Shown here piece by piece: positions 9,068 through 19,087 of a stretch of DNA of 64,000 nt (its first letter is position 1; each line of letters begins with the position of its first letter). The DNA comes from Arenibacter troitsensis (GTDB lineage Bacteria; Bacteroidota; Bacteroidia; Flavobacteriales; Flavobacteriaceae): NCBI RefSeq assembly GCF_900177645.1, contig NZ_FXAO01000002.1, forward strand, positions 434,001 through 498,000, written 5' to 3'. The notes beneath the pieces are model-generated. The model did not search any database, had not been told where the DNA came from, and saw only the letters and a program-made list of their open reading frames with translations. The position numbers and the translations under genes are program-made.

Positions 9068-10024
9068 CTATTTGTCGGCCGGGTCTTCTTCAGGAATGGT
9101 GTAATCAATTTGTTTTTTACCAAAAACGGAAACATTTACATAACGTTTGGGATTTAGGCGAAAATCCTGTAATAGTAAATCCAGTTCCCTGGAGGCGTCG
9201 GCTAAATTGTTGTAAAGTTCTTTGTCATTAACCAATTTACCCAATGAACCCTCTCCTTCTTCAATTTTCCCCATCATATCATTGATTTTCCCCATGGTAG
9301 ATTGCAAACCTTTTATAGTCTCGCCCAGTCCGGCGTTGGCCAATGTATCTGAAAGTTTGCTAAAATTATCGGTGATGACCCCTAAATTAGTGATTGACTT
9401 GTCCAGATCATCCTTGTTATCCGTTAGAATTTGGTTTAGGGAATTAGCGCTTCCCTGAAAACTTCTTACCAATTGGTTCAATCCTGCTATACTTTCCCTT
9501 AAATCCTTTCTAGTCTTTAGGTCCAGAATATCATTAACGTTCATCAACAACGAGTCGGCATTGGTTACCGCACCTTCCACTTTCATTTGCAAGGGAGTTA
9601 AACGTTGCTGTACCAATTCCGTAAGTCCAGGTCTGGTACTGGAAGGGAGGGTATCTCCCGATTTTGCCATTTCGGCATCATCAAAAACGGGTTTTATCTG
9701 TATTCCCTTACCTCCAATAATGCCGGTATCATATAATTCCGCACTACTATTTTTGGAAAAAGTGAAGCCGTTGTCTACCGTAAAGGTTACCAATAGATTC
9801 CCAGATGTATCATTGAATTTAATATCATTAACCTTCCCTACGGAGAAGCCGTTGATGGTAACCTGTGTACCGGATTGCAACCCTCCCACATGCTGATATA
9901 CGGCATAGAACGTTTTGCTATTATCGAAAAGAGGTGTGGATTTTAAATAACTAAAACCAAGTATGAACAAAAGGATACCCCCTAAGACTATAATACCCGT
10001 TTTTATTTCCCTAGATATTTTCAA
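9068..10024 (-). CDS. MCE/MlaD-family lipid-transport protein
   Basis: A 318-residue protein anchored by one N-terminal membrane helix (GIIVLGGILLFILGFSYL) and then a single MCE domain beginning about residue 38 (FYAVYQHVGGLQSGTQVTING, GKVNDIKF). The remainder is a long amphipathic helical region (SANSLNQILTDNKDDLDKS), as in MlaD/PqiB-like proteins that form hexameric rings or tunnels for phospholipid transport between the membranes. No permease or ATPase partner (MlaE/MlaF) lies nearby. The gene sits 56 bp after the amidase gene and 12 bp before the Fe-S membrane protein gene, so it is probably cotranscribed with both. Confidence 0.9.
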   Translation of the reverse strand: MKISREIKTGIIVLGGILLFILGFSYLKSTPLFDNSKTFYAVYQHVGGLQSGTQVTINGFSVGKVNDIKFNDTSGNLLVTFTVDNGFTFSKNSSAELYDTGIIGGKGIQIKPVFDDAEMAKSGDTLPSSTRPGLTELVQQRLTPLQMKVEGAVTNADSLLMNVNDILDLKTRKDLRESIAGLNQLVRSFQGSANSLNQILTDNKDDLDKSITNLGVITDNFSKLSDTLANAGLGETIKGLQSTMGKINDMMGKIEEGEGSLGKLVNDKELYNNLADASRELDLLLQDFRLNPKRYVNVSVFGKKQIDYTIPEEDPADK

Positions 10025-10080
10025 AAGCTTTTATTTTCAGTTCCTAACAAAATTAGAAATAATTTTTAGAAGAGTGACTA

Positions 10081-11379
10081 TTATTCCGAAACGTATTTAA
10101 GCGCTTCAGTTTCCGAAATACGAACACCATCCTTATAGGCTACTATATAAGATGTATTGTACCCTTTGGCGTCTGCGTTGCTCTTTAAAAGGGTGGCTTG
10201 AAAATGGGAATCCGTATTGCCGTACATGTAACGATATAAATTCTTATAAGGCTCTTTGGACAAGGTATTCAACCCCTTAAAGTTCTCGGAATCCAATGGA
10301 ATATTTTTTGAGCTGGCAAAAATTTGAACCTTAAAAATAATGTTTTCAGATTTCTTGGGTTCCTTTTCAACTACTTTAGGCTCTTCTTTCCCAATAGGCT
10401 CTTTAACTAATTCCTTGGTAGTATTATCCGTTTCATTCTTTACCACCAGCACTGTCTTGGGTATATTCTTGACAGGTTTTTGTTCCAGAACAAGTTGTTC
10501 AGATTTCTTCCCCCCAGTATTGGGCTCTGATTTCTCAATCTCCTCCTGCTTTGGTTCTGTGGCAACAGGAGTATTGTTCAGAGCTATCTCCTCGGCACCC
10601 GATATCATCTCACCTTTATAAGTCAGAATGGCATCTGCAATGGCCTTGCCCATTTCGTTATGCCCCTTGGTAGAATTTAAATAGGCGCCTTCAACCTTGT
10701 TGGTTAAAAATCCGGTTTCTACCAAAACACTGGGCATAAAGGTCTGGTGAAGTACAATAAAGCCAGCTTGCTTCACCTTTCGATCGGTTCTCTTTAACTT
10801 ATTGGAAAAATTATCCTGCATCAATTTTGCAAGATTGATACTTTGATCCAGAAACTCTTCTTGCATAATGGTAAGACCAATGATGGATTCCGGGGAATTA
10901 ATATCGTAGGCGGCATATCTACTTTCATAATTATCCTCCAAATATATTACCGAGTTTTCCTTTTTTGCTATTTCAAAGTTTTGTTTATTGGCGTGTAACC
11001 CCAATACAAAAGTGCCTGCACCATGGGCATCGGAACTATGGGAATCACAATGTACGGAAACAAATAAATCCGCGTTGGCCTTGTTGGCTATTTCACCCCT
11101 ACGGTACAAATCCACAAAGGTATCGTCCTTACGGGTATAAATGACCTTTATATTGGGATTCCTTTCCAAAATCTCCCCTACTTTGAGAACAATCTTCAAA
11201 GCTATATTTTTTTCCAAATATCCATTCCCCAAATTACCAGGATCATGTCCTCCATGACCTGCATCCAATACCACGACAAATTTTCCGTCATTGTCATCTG
11301 ATGTCATATTTATACTGAAAGAAGTCAGGAAAAATGTTAAAATTATAAAGGGAATAATATAAAAGCGTTTCATATTCAT
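10081..11379 (-). CDS. N-acetylmuramoyl-L-alanine amidase (Amidase_3)
   Basis: Zinc amidase cleaving the MurNAc-L-Ala bond of peptidoglycan in the periplasm, 432 residues. N-terminal signal peptide (MKRFYIIPFIILTFFLTSFS; the ATG at 11373 is an equally good start), then the catalytic domain with VVLDAGHGGHDPG (zinc His), the VSVHCDSH motif (second zinc His) and VETGFLTN (catalytic Glu). A Lys/Glu-rich linker (about residues 265-350) leads to a C-terminal SPOR-like segment (FKVQIFASSKNIP ... YKNLYRYMYG). Gene order amidase, MCE, Fe-S genes with divergent lptD suggests a conserved envelope-maintenance block. Confidence 0.92.
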   Translation of the reverse strand: MNMKRFYIIPFIILTFFLTSFSINMTSDDNDGKFVVVLDAGHGGHDPGNLGNGYLEKNIALKIVLKVGEILERNPNIKVIYTRKDDTFVDLYRRGEIANKANADLFVSVHCDSHSSDAHGAGTFVLGLHANKQNFEIAKKENSVIYLEDNYESRYAAYDINSPESIIGLTIMQEEFLDQSINLAKLMQDNFSNKLKRTDRKVKQAGFIVLHQTFMPSVLVETGFLTNKVEGAYLNSTKGHNEMGKAIADAILTYKGEMISGAEEIALNNTPVATEPKQEEIEKSEPNTGGKKSEQLVLEQKPVKNIPKTVLVVKNETDNTTKELVKEPIGKEEPKVVEKEPKKSENIIFKVQIFASSKNIPLDSENFKGLNTLSKEPYKNLYRYMYGNTDSHFQATLLKSNADAKGYNTSYIVAYKDGVRISETEALKYVSE

Positions 11380-11508
11380 ATAACTAAAGATAATTTGATC
11401 TTTTAATTAGGTTAAATTTATGGCAATACCCTACAAGCGGAACAAAAAATATATGTAAGTTTGAACCCAAAATGTAGCTAAACTGTTACAAAAATAGGAT
11501 ATATAGCT

Positions 11509-14214
11509 TTGCAATCAAATAAACATCATGTACTTTTCCTATTGCTCCTATTATATGGTGCCTTTACTGCATCTGCCCAAGAAGACCAAATTAAGTCCCT
11601 GCCTATTGTTGCTTTTAGGGACACTATAAAAGCTCCCCTTATGCCGGATCCTAAATTGCAGGATACGGTTCTGACGGACAGCACAAAAGTAGACTCTTTA
11701 AACGGTAAAAAACCACTTCTCCTGGACAAAATAAAATACAAAGCCAAGGATTATGTGAAGATGAGTCAAAAAGATCAAAAAATATACCTTTACAACGAGG
11801 CTGAACTCTATTACCAAGACACCGAATTAAAGGCTGGTATTATTATAATGGACTACGTAAAAAATGAAGTCTATGCAGGTCGCTTAAAGGATTCTCTGGG
11901 GAATTATACACAATTACCGTTTTTTAAACAGGGGACAAATGAAGTTATTCCAGACTCTATACGGTTTAATTTCGACACCCAAAAGGCTATTATATGGAAC
12001 TCCAGAACGGAACAGCAGGCTGGTTTGGGCCAGTTGGGCAGTGATGCAATGAAGGTCTATGCCCAGATTACCAAAAAAGAAAACGATTCCGTTTATTTCC
12101 TTAGTGAAGGCAAGTTAACCACTTCTAAGGACACCGTAAATCCTGATTACTACATCCGCGTAAAAAAGGCCAAATTCGTACCTCAAAAAAAGGTAATTGC
12201 AGGGTTCAGCAACCTTTATATAGCCGACGTGCCTACCCCCGTAGCACTTCCATTTGCCTATTTTCCCTTGACAGTTGGCAGAACTGCGGGAGTAATGATG
12301 CCTACTTTTGGAAGCGACCCTACTAGAGGATATTTTTTACAGAACGGAGGGTACTATGTTCCTATAAACGATTATGTAGATCTTACCCTTACCGGAGATC
12401 TTTATGCCAATGGCAGTTATGGATTTAGAACCCAATCCGTATACAGTAAAAGATATAAGTATAGAGGGAATATTAATTTTAGATATGAAAACTTGGTTAC
12501 GAGTCAAAAAGGATTTAGCGACTACAGTAGGTCCACCATATACAATATCCAAGTTTCGCATGCCCAGGATGCCAAAAGCAATCCAAATTCCAGGTTTCAA
12601 GCCTCGGTAAACCTAGGGAGTAGTTCTTATTATAGGAATTCCCTGTTACAACAGAACCTGCCCAACACCCAGGTAAACAATCTATCATCCTCTATTTCCT
12701 ACTCCAAGACCTTCCCGGAATATCCGTCCGTAAACCTTAGCTTAACGGCCACGCACAACCAAAATACAAATACTGGGGTAGTGGACGTTACCTTGCCTAC
12801 CTTGCAAGCCAGTATGGAACGAATATTTCCTTTCGCGCCACGCGAAGGCATAAAAAAAGGCATCATTCAAAATGTAAACTTTCAATACAATCTAAATGCA
12901 AGAAATAGTATTTCTACTACGGAAGATGATTTCTTGACCAGTAGAATGTTCGAAAATTCTCGTTTTGGTGCTAGAAACTCCATTCCCCTAAGTACCAATT
13001 TCAAGGTAGCCAAACACTTTAGTGTAAGTGTAGGTGGTTCCTATGAAGACGTTTGGGCCATTGAAACGTATGAGAGAGGCTATGACACGGTTACCAAAAG
13101 AGAAGTAGTTACGGATACCATTAGCGGATTTGACCGCTATGGCACCTATAATTTTAGTGCCAGTATCGGGACCACTTTATACGGCTTGGTAAACTTTGGG
13201 GAGGATAAAAAAATTCAAGCCATCCGGCACGTAATGAGACCATCTGTGAGCTATGGTTATACCCCCTCATTCGATCAGTATTATGACAGTTATATTGGTG
13301 CCGATGATGAATTGGAATTATATAGTAGATTCGAAGGTACCCTGAATGGTGCACCCGGTCTTAACAAGTCCAGTTCAATGAGTTTTTCCCTGGGCAACCA
13401 ATTTGAGGCTAAGGTGCGCGACAAGGATTCCACGGCTACCAAACCAAAAAAAATATCGCTCTTAAGTAATCTCAACCTGTCTACCGGTTATAATTTTGAA
13501 GCAGATTCATTAAAGTTAAGTCCATTGAACCTTAGTGGCGGAACCAACATCCTCAACAATAAAATGGCCATTAACTTTGGTGCCAGCTTGGACCCCTATG
13601 CCATAGATAACAACGGAACGCGAATAAACACCTTCAATGTGGACAACGGTGGTAGCTTATTTAGGCTTACAACTGCCAGGGCCAATCTTAGCTACTCGCT
13701 TAGTAGTGAGACTTTTGGAAAAAAGAAAGATGAAAAAAAAGAGGACAATAAAGATGAATATGACTATGTAGCGGCAAGCGGTGGTAGGGATGACGATCTG
13801 TTTGGACGGGCCAACGACTTTAACGAAAATAGACCGGAAGACGAAAGGGACAAGGATTCCGAAGACGTGGAAAATCCTGTTTATGGCACAAAATTGCCAT
13901 GGGACCTTAGACTGGCATATGCAGTTAATTACAGTAATTCCAATAGGCAAAATACCATTGGAAGCCACTCCTTAATGTTTTCCGGGAACATTCAACTTTC
14001 CCCGAGATGGAAAATTGGCGGTTCTTCCGGTTACGATTTCAAAAACAAAGGATTTACCCTTACCCAATTGCGGTTCGAGAGGGACCTTAAAAGTTTTAGG
14101 ATGAACTTTAACTGGACACCCTTTGGTACCTATAAACGTTGGTATTTCTTCATAGGAATAAAAAGCTCCATACTTCAAGATCTTAAATGGGAAAACCGGA
14201 GCAAACGGAACTAA
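11509..14214 (+). CDS. lptD: LPS-assembly outer-membrane protein LptD
   Basis: A 901-residue OstA/LptD-like outer membrane barrel that inserts lipopolysaccharide into the outer leaflet. Residues 1-24 form a signal peptide (ending TASAQ). The next 200 residues are the beta-jellyroll (YLYNEAELYYQDTELKAG...), with the family motif PVALPFAYFPLT near 245, followed by a long C-terminal barrel of alternating aromatic strands ending in WENRSK. An acidic Lys/Asp/Glu insert (KKKDEKKEDNKDEYD) sits near residue 740. The start is a TTG: the frame has a stop at 11479 and no ATG, and TTG gives the complete signal peptide. It is divergent from the amidase gene with 129 bp between them. Confidence 0.9.
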   Translation: MQSNKHHVLFLLLLLYGAFTASAQEDQIKSLPIVAFRDTIKAPLMPDPKLQDTVLTDSTKVDSLNGKKPLLLDKIKYKAKDYVKMSQKDQKIYLYNEAELYYQDTELKAGIIIMDYVKNEVYAGRLKDSLGNYTQLPFFKQGTNEVIPDSIRFNFDTQKAIIWNSRTEQQAGLGQLGSDAMKVYAQITKKENDSVYFLSEGKLTTSKDTVNPDYYIRVKKAKFVPQKKVIAGFSNLYIADVPTPVALPFAYFPLTVGRTAGVMMPTFGSDPTRGYFLQNGGYYVPINDYVDLTLTGDLYANGSYGFRTQSVYSKRYKYRGNINFRYENLVTSQKGFSDYSRSTIYNIQVSHAQDAKSNPNSRFQASVNLGSSSYYRNSLLQQNLPNTQVNNLSSSISYSKTFPEYPSVNLSLTATHNQNTNTGVVDVTLPTLQASMERIFPFAPREGIKKGIIQNVNFQYNLNARNSISTTEDDFLTSRMFENSRFGARNSIPLSTNFKVAKHFSVSVGGSYEDVWAIETYERGYDTVTKREVVTDTISGFDRYGTYNFSASIGTTLYGLVNFGEDKKIQAIRHVMRPSVSYGYTPSFDQYYDSYIGADDELELYSRFEGTLNGAPGLNKSSSMSFSLGNQFEAKVRDKDSTATKPKKISLLSNLNLSTGYNFEADSLKLSPLNLSGGTNILNNKMAINFGASLDPYAIDNNGTRINTFNVDNGGSLFRLTTARANLSYSLSSETFGKKKDEKKEDNKDEYDYVAASGGRDDDLFGRANDFNENRPEDERDKDSEDVENPVYGTKLPWDLRLAYAVNYSNSNRQNTIGSHSLMFSGNIQLSPRWKIGGSSGYDFKNKGFTLTQLRFERDLKSFRMNFNWTPFGTYKRWYFFIGIKSSILQDLKWENRSKRN

Positions 14215-14547
14215 TTTAATATAAGCTATTGGTTTTCCACTATCCCAAGAAGCAGTGGACCCCGACTTTTTCTCTATATGTTCAACATTAATCCAAAGCC
14301 ATTTGGTTAGGCCCAAAAGGGAGTTAAAAGTCATAAGCAAAAGACAAAATGGTTCAATAAACCTTATCTTTAACATTAGGAATTAAACGGATTCACAAGC
14401 TTAATTTTATTGTTAATTGCCCATGTTACATTCGCGGTAAGCCCATTATATTTTTAAAGACATAAATAGCAGGGTATTTGAATTAAATTTCAAGTATAAT
14501 CCTTTTTCCGACGTCCAATATTGTGACTTTTATCCCAACGTCAAAAT
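14215..14547 (+). other. Intergenic region before the short DnaE gene
   Basis: No convincing gene. It holds two inverted repeats that could be operators for the downstream polymerase: TTGAA-N6-TTCAA at 14478-14493, and GACGT (14510-14514) with ACGTC (14538-14542) just before the ATG. Both are short and could be chance. Confidence 0.3.
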
Positions 14548-17500
14548 ATGTACCTAAACTGCCATACATATTACAGCCTTCGCTACGGAACTATATCCGA
14601 GGTGGAACTCTTGGAATTGGCCGAAAAAAATCAGGTACAGCATTTGGCGCTTACCGATATCAACAACACCTCGGCAGGATTGAACTTTGTAAGAAAGGCA
14701 CAGGAAAAGGGCATTAAGCCTATTGTTGGAATCGACTTTAGAAACGGGGTAGATCCCTGTTTTGTTGGTTTGGCCAAAAACAACAATGGCTACCAAGAGT
14801 TGAACAATTTTCTGTCCAAACATTTGCATCATAATAAAAAGATCGAATCCCGAGCTCCTGTTTTTAATGATGCGTGTGTAATATATCCGTTCGAAAAAGT
14901 ATTACAGAATAAACAGGATTCTTTTTTGGAACACGAGTATATAGGCATTTCCACTAAAGATCTAAGGAGGTTGCCCTTTACCAAAATATTGGATTATAAG
15001 GATAAATTGGTGGTTCAACAAGCTGTTACTTTCAGGAATAAACGCGACTTCAATGCCCACCGGCTACTTCGCGCTATAGACAACAACATCCTCCTGAGTA
15101 AATTGTCCCAAAGTGAGGAAGCCGATTCTGATGAGAAAATGCTTCCCTTGGATGACCTGTTATCCGCTTTTTCCGAATATCGATTTATATTGGAAAACAC
15201 CGAGCGATTAATGGGGTCCTGCAATATTTATTTTGATTTCTCCGAAGACAGAAAACCCCAAAATCTTGTTACATATCTAGGTGACGCTAAAAAGGACGAG
15301 GCCCTGTTGGAAGAATTGTGTCAAAAAGGATTACCAGAAAGATACAAACACATCAAAATAGATAAGGTAATTCTGGATCGTCTCCAAAAGGAATTGGACT
15401 TGATAAAGAAAATGGGATTTGTATCCTACTTTTTAATTAATTGGGATATAGTTTCCCATGCCAGAAAACAAGGCTTTTTTTATGTAGGACGGGGAAGTGG
15501 AGCCAATAGTATAGTAGCCTATTTACTACACATAACCGATGTAGACCCCATTGAATTGGACTTGTATTTTGAGCGTTTTATTAATCTATACCGTGTAAAC
15601 CCTCCAGATTTTGATATAGACTTTTCATGGAAGGATAGAGAGGCCATGACCCAATATATTTTTGACCGCTTCCCCAACGTTTCACTCTTGGGAACCTATG
15701 TTACCTTTCAGGAAAAAGGGGTTGTACGGGAACTCGGCAAGGTGTTTGGTCTACCCAAAGAGGAAATAGATGTTCTTTGCGATAGAAAATTCAATGTTTC
15801 GGAATTGGACAAGGTTGCCCTATTGGTCATTAAGTACGGACAATTGTTAAAAGGGATGCCCAATTATTTAAGTATCCATGCCGGAGGCATCCTCATAACC
15901 CAAAAACCCATTCATTATTTTTCTGCCACCCACCTGCCCCCCAAAGGTTATCCTACTACGCAATTTGATATGGTGATAGCAGAAGATGTTGGCCTCTTTA
16001 AGTTCGACATCCTATCCCAACGCGGTCTAGCGAAAATTGAAGAGACCTTGGAAATCATAGCTTATAATCAACCTGAAGAAATTAGCAGCATAGACATACA
16101 TGATGTTGCCCAGTTTAAAAATGATCCCAATATCAACAAAATGGTCAAAAGCGCCCAATGTATGGGCTGCTTTTATGTTGAATCCCCAGCAATGCGAATG
16201 TTGTTAAAGAAACTGGAGGTGGATAATTATTTGGGGTTGGTAGCCGCCAGTTCCATAATACGCCCCGGAGTGGCCAAAAGTGGTATGATGCGGGAGTACA
16301 TATTGCGCCATCGGGATCCACAACGTGCCAAGGAAAGGGCACATCCGGTGATGTTGTCCATTATGCCGGAAACCTATGGTGTAATGGTGTATCAGGAGGA
16401 TGTAATTAAGGTAGCCCACTATTTTGCCGATCTAACCCTTGGAGAGGCCGATGTTCTTAGGCGAGGTATGAGCGGTAAGTTTCGTTCCAGGGAGGAATTC
16501 CAAAAGGTGAAGGACAAGTTTGTGGATAATTGTAGAAATAAGGGGTATAAGGATACGCTAATTTTCGAAATATGGGACCAAGTTGCGAGTTTTGCCGGAT
16601 ACGCCTTCGCCAAAGGGCATTCTGCCTCCTATGCCGTTGAAAGTTATCAGACCTTATTCCTAAAGGCGTACTACCCTTTTGAATATATGGTAGCCGTACT
16701 TAACAATGGAGGTGGTTTCTATAGTGCCGAATTCTATATACACGAAGCACGCATGTTAGGGGCCGAAATTCATTCTCCCTGTATAAACAAAAGCTTTATG
16801 GGCAATTGCATTTATGGGAAAGAAATATACTTGGGGTACATGTACCTGAGGGATTTGGAAGGAAAAGTGGTAGAGCGCATTATAACCGAAAGGACAACCA
16901 ATGGTCCATTTTTATCCTTGACCAATTTTTTGGATAGAGTCTACATATCCATAGAGCAATTGAGTATCCTTATCAGAATAGACGCCTTTGCATTTACAGG
17001 GGTAAATAAACACGAACTGTTATGGCAAGCTCATCTTTCACTATCCAAAAACACCAAATTGGACCACCCTAAATTATTTAATGCTTCCCACCAACACTTT
17101 GAAATCCCTAAATTATACGCCACCGATTTGGAAATGGCCTTTACACAATTGGAACTAATGGGCTTTACCCTTTGCAGTCCGTTCAATATTTTGGCGGAGC
17201 CGCCCAGCAACGACAATGGCAAAAGGGACCTGGAAGCCTATCTGGGCAAGAATATTGATATTTACGGATATCTTGTGACCGTAAAAAATACTAGGACCCA
17301 TCAGGGAACCCGTATGAATTTTGCCACCTTGGTAGATCAACACGGGGAAGTATTTGACACCGTTCTTTTTCCTCCGATAGCCGCTAAATATTTCTTTAGA
17401 GGAAGAGGTATTTATCGCTTTTATGGAAAAGTGGTTAGCGAATTTGGTTTCTTGAGCATAGAGGTCATAAAAATGAAAAAACAAGATTATATTCCAGATC

Positions 17501-17556
17501 CTAGGTATGCCGATATGAAAACGAGTGCATTGAGACAGAATTCCGATAATAAATAA
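14548..17556 (+). CDS. DNA polymerase III alpha subunit, short DnaE-type (DnaE2/ImuC-like)
   Basis: A family C polymerase of 1002 residues, much shorter than the replicative alpha subunit usual in Bacteroidota (about 1400-1500). PHP domain at residues 1-220 (HTYYSLRYG at the start), polymerase core with GRGSGANS near 313 and the metal-binding PPDFDIDFSW near 351, helix-hairpin-helix region around 780-830 and a C-terminal OB fold at about 895-975 (DIYGYLVTVKNTRTHQGTRM). The size and missing tail match the translesion DnaE2/ImuC type, which normally works with an ImuB-like Y-family polymerase. None is adjacent here. The ATG at 14548 is the natural start (MYLNCHTYYSLR). Confidence 0.88.
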   Translation: MYLNCHTYYSLRYGTISEVELLELAEKNQVQHLALTDINNTSAGLNFVRKAQEKGIKPIVGIDFRNGVDPCFVGLAKNNNGYQELNNFLSKHLHHNKKIESRAPVFNDACVIYPFEKVLQNKQDSFLEHEYIGISTKDLRRLPFTKILDYKDKLVVQQAVTFRNKRDFNAHRLLRAIDNNILLSKLSQSEEADSDEKMLPLDDLLSAFSEYRFILENTERLMGSCNIYFDFSEDRKPQNLVTYLGDAKKDEALLEELCQKGLPERYKHIKIDKVILDRLQKELDLIKKMGFVSYFLINWDIVSHARKQGFFYVGRGSGANSIVAYLLHITDVDPIELDLYFERFINLYRVNPPDFDIDFSWKDREAMTQYIFDRFPNVSLLGTYVTFQEKGVVRELGKVFGLPKEEIDVLCDRKFNVSELDKVALLVIKYGQLLKGMPNYLSIHAGGILITQKPIHYFSATHLPPKGYPTTQFDMVIAEDVGLFKFDILSQRGLAKIEETLEIIAYNQPEEISSIDIHDVAQFKNDPNINKMVKSAQCMGCFYVESPAMRMLLKKLEVDNYLGLVAASSIIRPGVAKSGMMREYILRHRDPQRAKERAHPVMLSIMPETYGVMVYQEDVIKVAHYFADLTLGEADVLRRGMSGKFRSREEFQKVKDKFVDNCRNKGYKDTLIFEIWDQVASFAGYAFAKGHSASYAVESYQTLFLKAYYPFEYMVAVLNNGGGFYSAEFYIHEARMLGAEIHSPCINKSFMGNCIYGKEIYLGYMYLRDLEGKVVERIITERTTNGPFLSLTNFLDRVYISIEQLSILIRIDAFAFTGVNKHELLWQAHLSLSKNTKLDHPKLFNASHQHFEIPKLYATDLEMAFTQLELMGFTLCSPFNILAEPPSNDNGKRDLEAYLGKNIDIYGYLVTVKNTRTHQGTRMNFATLVDQHGEVFDTVLFPPIAAKYFFRGRGIYRFYGKVVSEFGFLSIEVIKMKKQDYIPDPRYADMKTSALRQNSDNK

Positions 17557-17994
17557 AATACAAGCGTTCTTTCCACCGCGGGATGATTTAAGAAATGGTG
17601 ATCAATCGTTTACTACGCCACCTTCAGGCTTTATGATCGGCATGAATTTTAGCTAAATACAGGTAACTTGAATTACGGCTTCTTTAAAAATCGATTGCCT
17701 TGGCTCAAGCCCGACTGCCAACTAAGGCTGACCCATAAAGCAACGGAAGAAAACTACCATAAACACTTCAACATCTGTCCAAAAGAACGTGCAGGCCCAC
17801 CCCTTCTGCTTTGGCAGGCAAGTGTCAGAGTATTCAAATCCCAGCTCAAGGGTAAAAGCACAAACCCATTTCAAAAAGATAATTTCGTGAGGGCAATCCT
17901 ATAAAAACAATTTTCATTAGATTCGAAGTAACAAAATAACCCAACCATTAAAACCAATAATTACCATGTCTTGTTTTTGCAAGCGGTCCAACAT
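17557..17994 (+). other. Non-coding gap before the LytTR gene
   Basis: About 440 bp with no recognisable gene. One open frame of 78 codons at 17668-17904 starts at TTG and has low-complexity, family-less content, so I do not call it. No clear terminator for the polymerase gene or -7 box could be assigned. Confidence 0.3.
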
Positions 17995-18852
17995 ATGAGG
18001 AAGCGTATAGAGGCAATATTAAAACAGGAAATCCCCTATCTGGATTCCACAAGAAACAAACTTCTATTAATCGGCTTTATTTGCCTGTATTCTTTCATTT
18101 TCATCAATTTATATGCGCCATACAACATTAATAAATGGGGCAAAAATTATTATTGGGAGTTTGTCCTTATAGGCTTTAGTGTACTTATATTTACCCAGTT
18201 TCTTCTTCGTACTATATTTGGTCCCATAAGGTTTAAAATCTATAGCTTGCTCCCATGGGGACTTATGGAAATGGGAATCATGGCCATTATATTCGAGATT
18301 GCCTATAGTCCGTCAATGAGATCGCTTCAAGAACTAATTTCGGAATTCCTGCTTACCTTTTGGCAAATAGGTTTAGTAGTGGTGGTGCCCTATACACTGT
18401 TTTTATGGTATGCCCAAATCAACCAAAAATTATCCTTCTTTAAAGAAGAAATTCAATACAACATAAAAGATACAAGTACCGAAGGAAACAGTGAATTATT
18501 GATTCTACACGGGGAAAACAATAAGGTGGTATTGGCCATAAAATACAACCAATTATTGTATATCAAATCTGCAGGAAATTATCTGGAACTCTTTTACTTT
18601 ACAGGAGAAAAAATCAGCAAGGAACTTATTAGAATGAGTTTCAAGGAGTTGGATGAAATAATCTCGGACCCTAAGGTTATCCGCGTCCATAGGTCCTACA
18701 TGATCAATACGGTATACATCAACTCCGCAAAGAAAACCAAAAAAGGGTACGCCCTTAATATCCAATATATCCCAGAGGAAAAAATTCCTGTTTCATTAGG
18801 TTTTAAAACCGAGTTTGAAAAAATACTACAACCAAAAAAAATGTCCCATTAA
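17995..18852 (+). CDS. Membrane-bound LytTR-family transcriptional regulator
   Basis: A 285-residue protein. Residues about 25-155 hold four hydrophobic segments (LLLIGFICLYSFIFINLY; FVLIGFSVLIFTQFLL; LLPWGLMEMGIMAIIFEIAY; FWQIGLVVVVPYTLFLWY). The C-terminal 100 residues form a LytTR DNA-binding domain (LLYIKSAGNYLELFY, VIRVHRSYMINTVYI, IPVSLGFKTEFEKIL). The N-terminus sits in the membrane in place of a receiver domain, so it probably senses an envelope signal directly. Start: the ATG at 17995 (MRKRIEAIL) is preferred over an in-frame TTG 24 bp upstream. It is 235 bp upstream of the di-heme peroxidase gene on the same strand and may control it (inference). Confidence 0.85.
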   Translation: MRKRIEAILKQEIPYLDSTRNKLLLIGFICLYSFIFINLYAPYNINKWGKNYYWEFVLIGFSVLIFTQFLLRTIFGPIRFKIYSLLPWGLMEMGIMAIIFEIAYSPSMRSLQELISEFLLTFWQIGLVVVVPYTLFLWYAQINQKLSFFKEEIQYNIKDTSTEGNSELLILHGENNKVVLAIKYNQLLYIKSAGNYLELFYFTGEKISKELIRMSFKELDEIISDPKVIRVHRSYMINTVYINSAKKTKKGYALNIQYIPEEKIPVSLGFKTEFEKILQPKKMSH

Positions 18853-19087
18853 TCCCAAATAGGGAGATTTCATCACAAAGTTTAGTAGACATAATAGTTA
18901 GTTGAAACACCATTGTTAATTTGTACCAACAATGTATCTGCCTAATCCGATGAACAGGGTATCGCAGATTTGTTTTCAGAAACAAGTGAGACCTGTTGGT
19001 TCAAATGTGGCAATTAATTTCTAGGGTGACCTGGTGCATATACAGTCCTATATACTATTGAACAACTGAAGTATAAATTAAGACCAA

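Noticed and set aside
11504-11511. TAGCTTTG -7-like box just before lptD
   Set aside because: It overlaps the TTG start codon, so a transcript from it would begin inside the coding region; the signal peptide supports the TTG start, so the box is probably fortuitous.
17701-17860. tRNA-like stretch with TTCAAATCCC
   Set aside because: No matching acceptor or anticodon stems could be drawn.
17668-17904. 78-codon open frame upstream of the LytTR gene
   Set aside because: Starts at TTG, no recognisable motif or compositional sign of coding, and sits in a region that looks non-coding.
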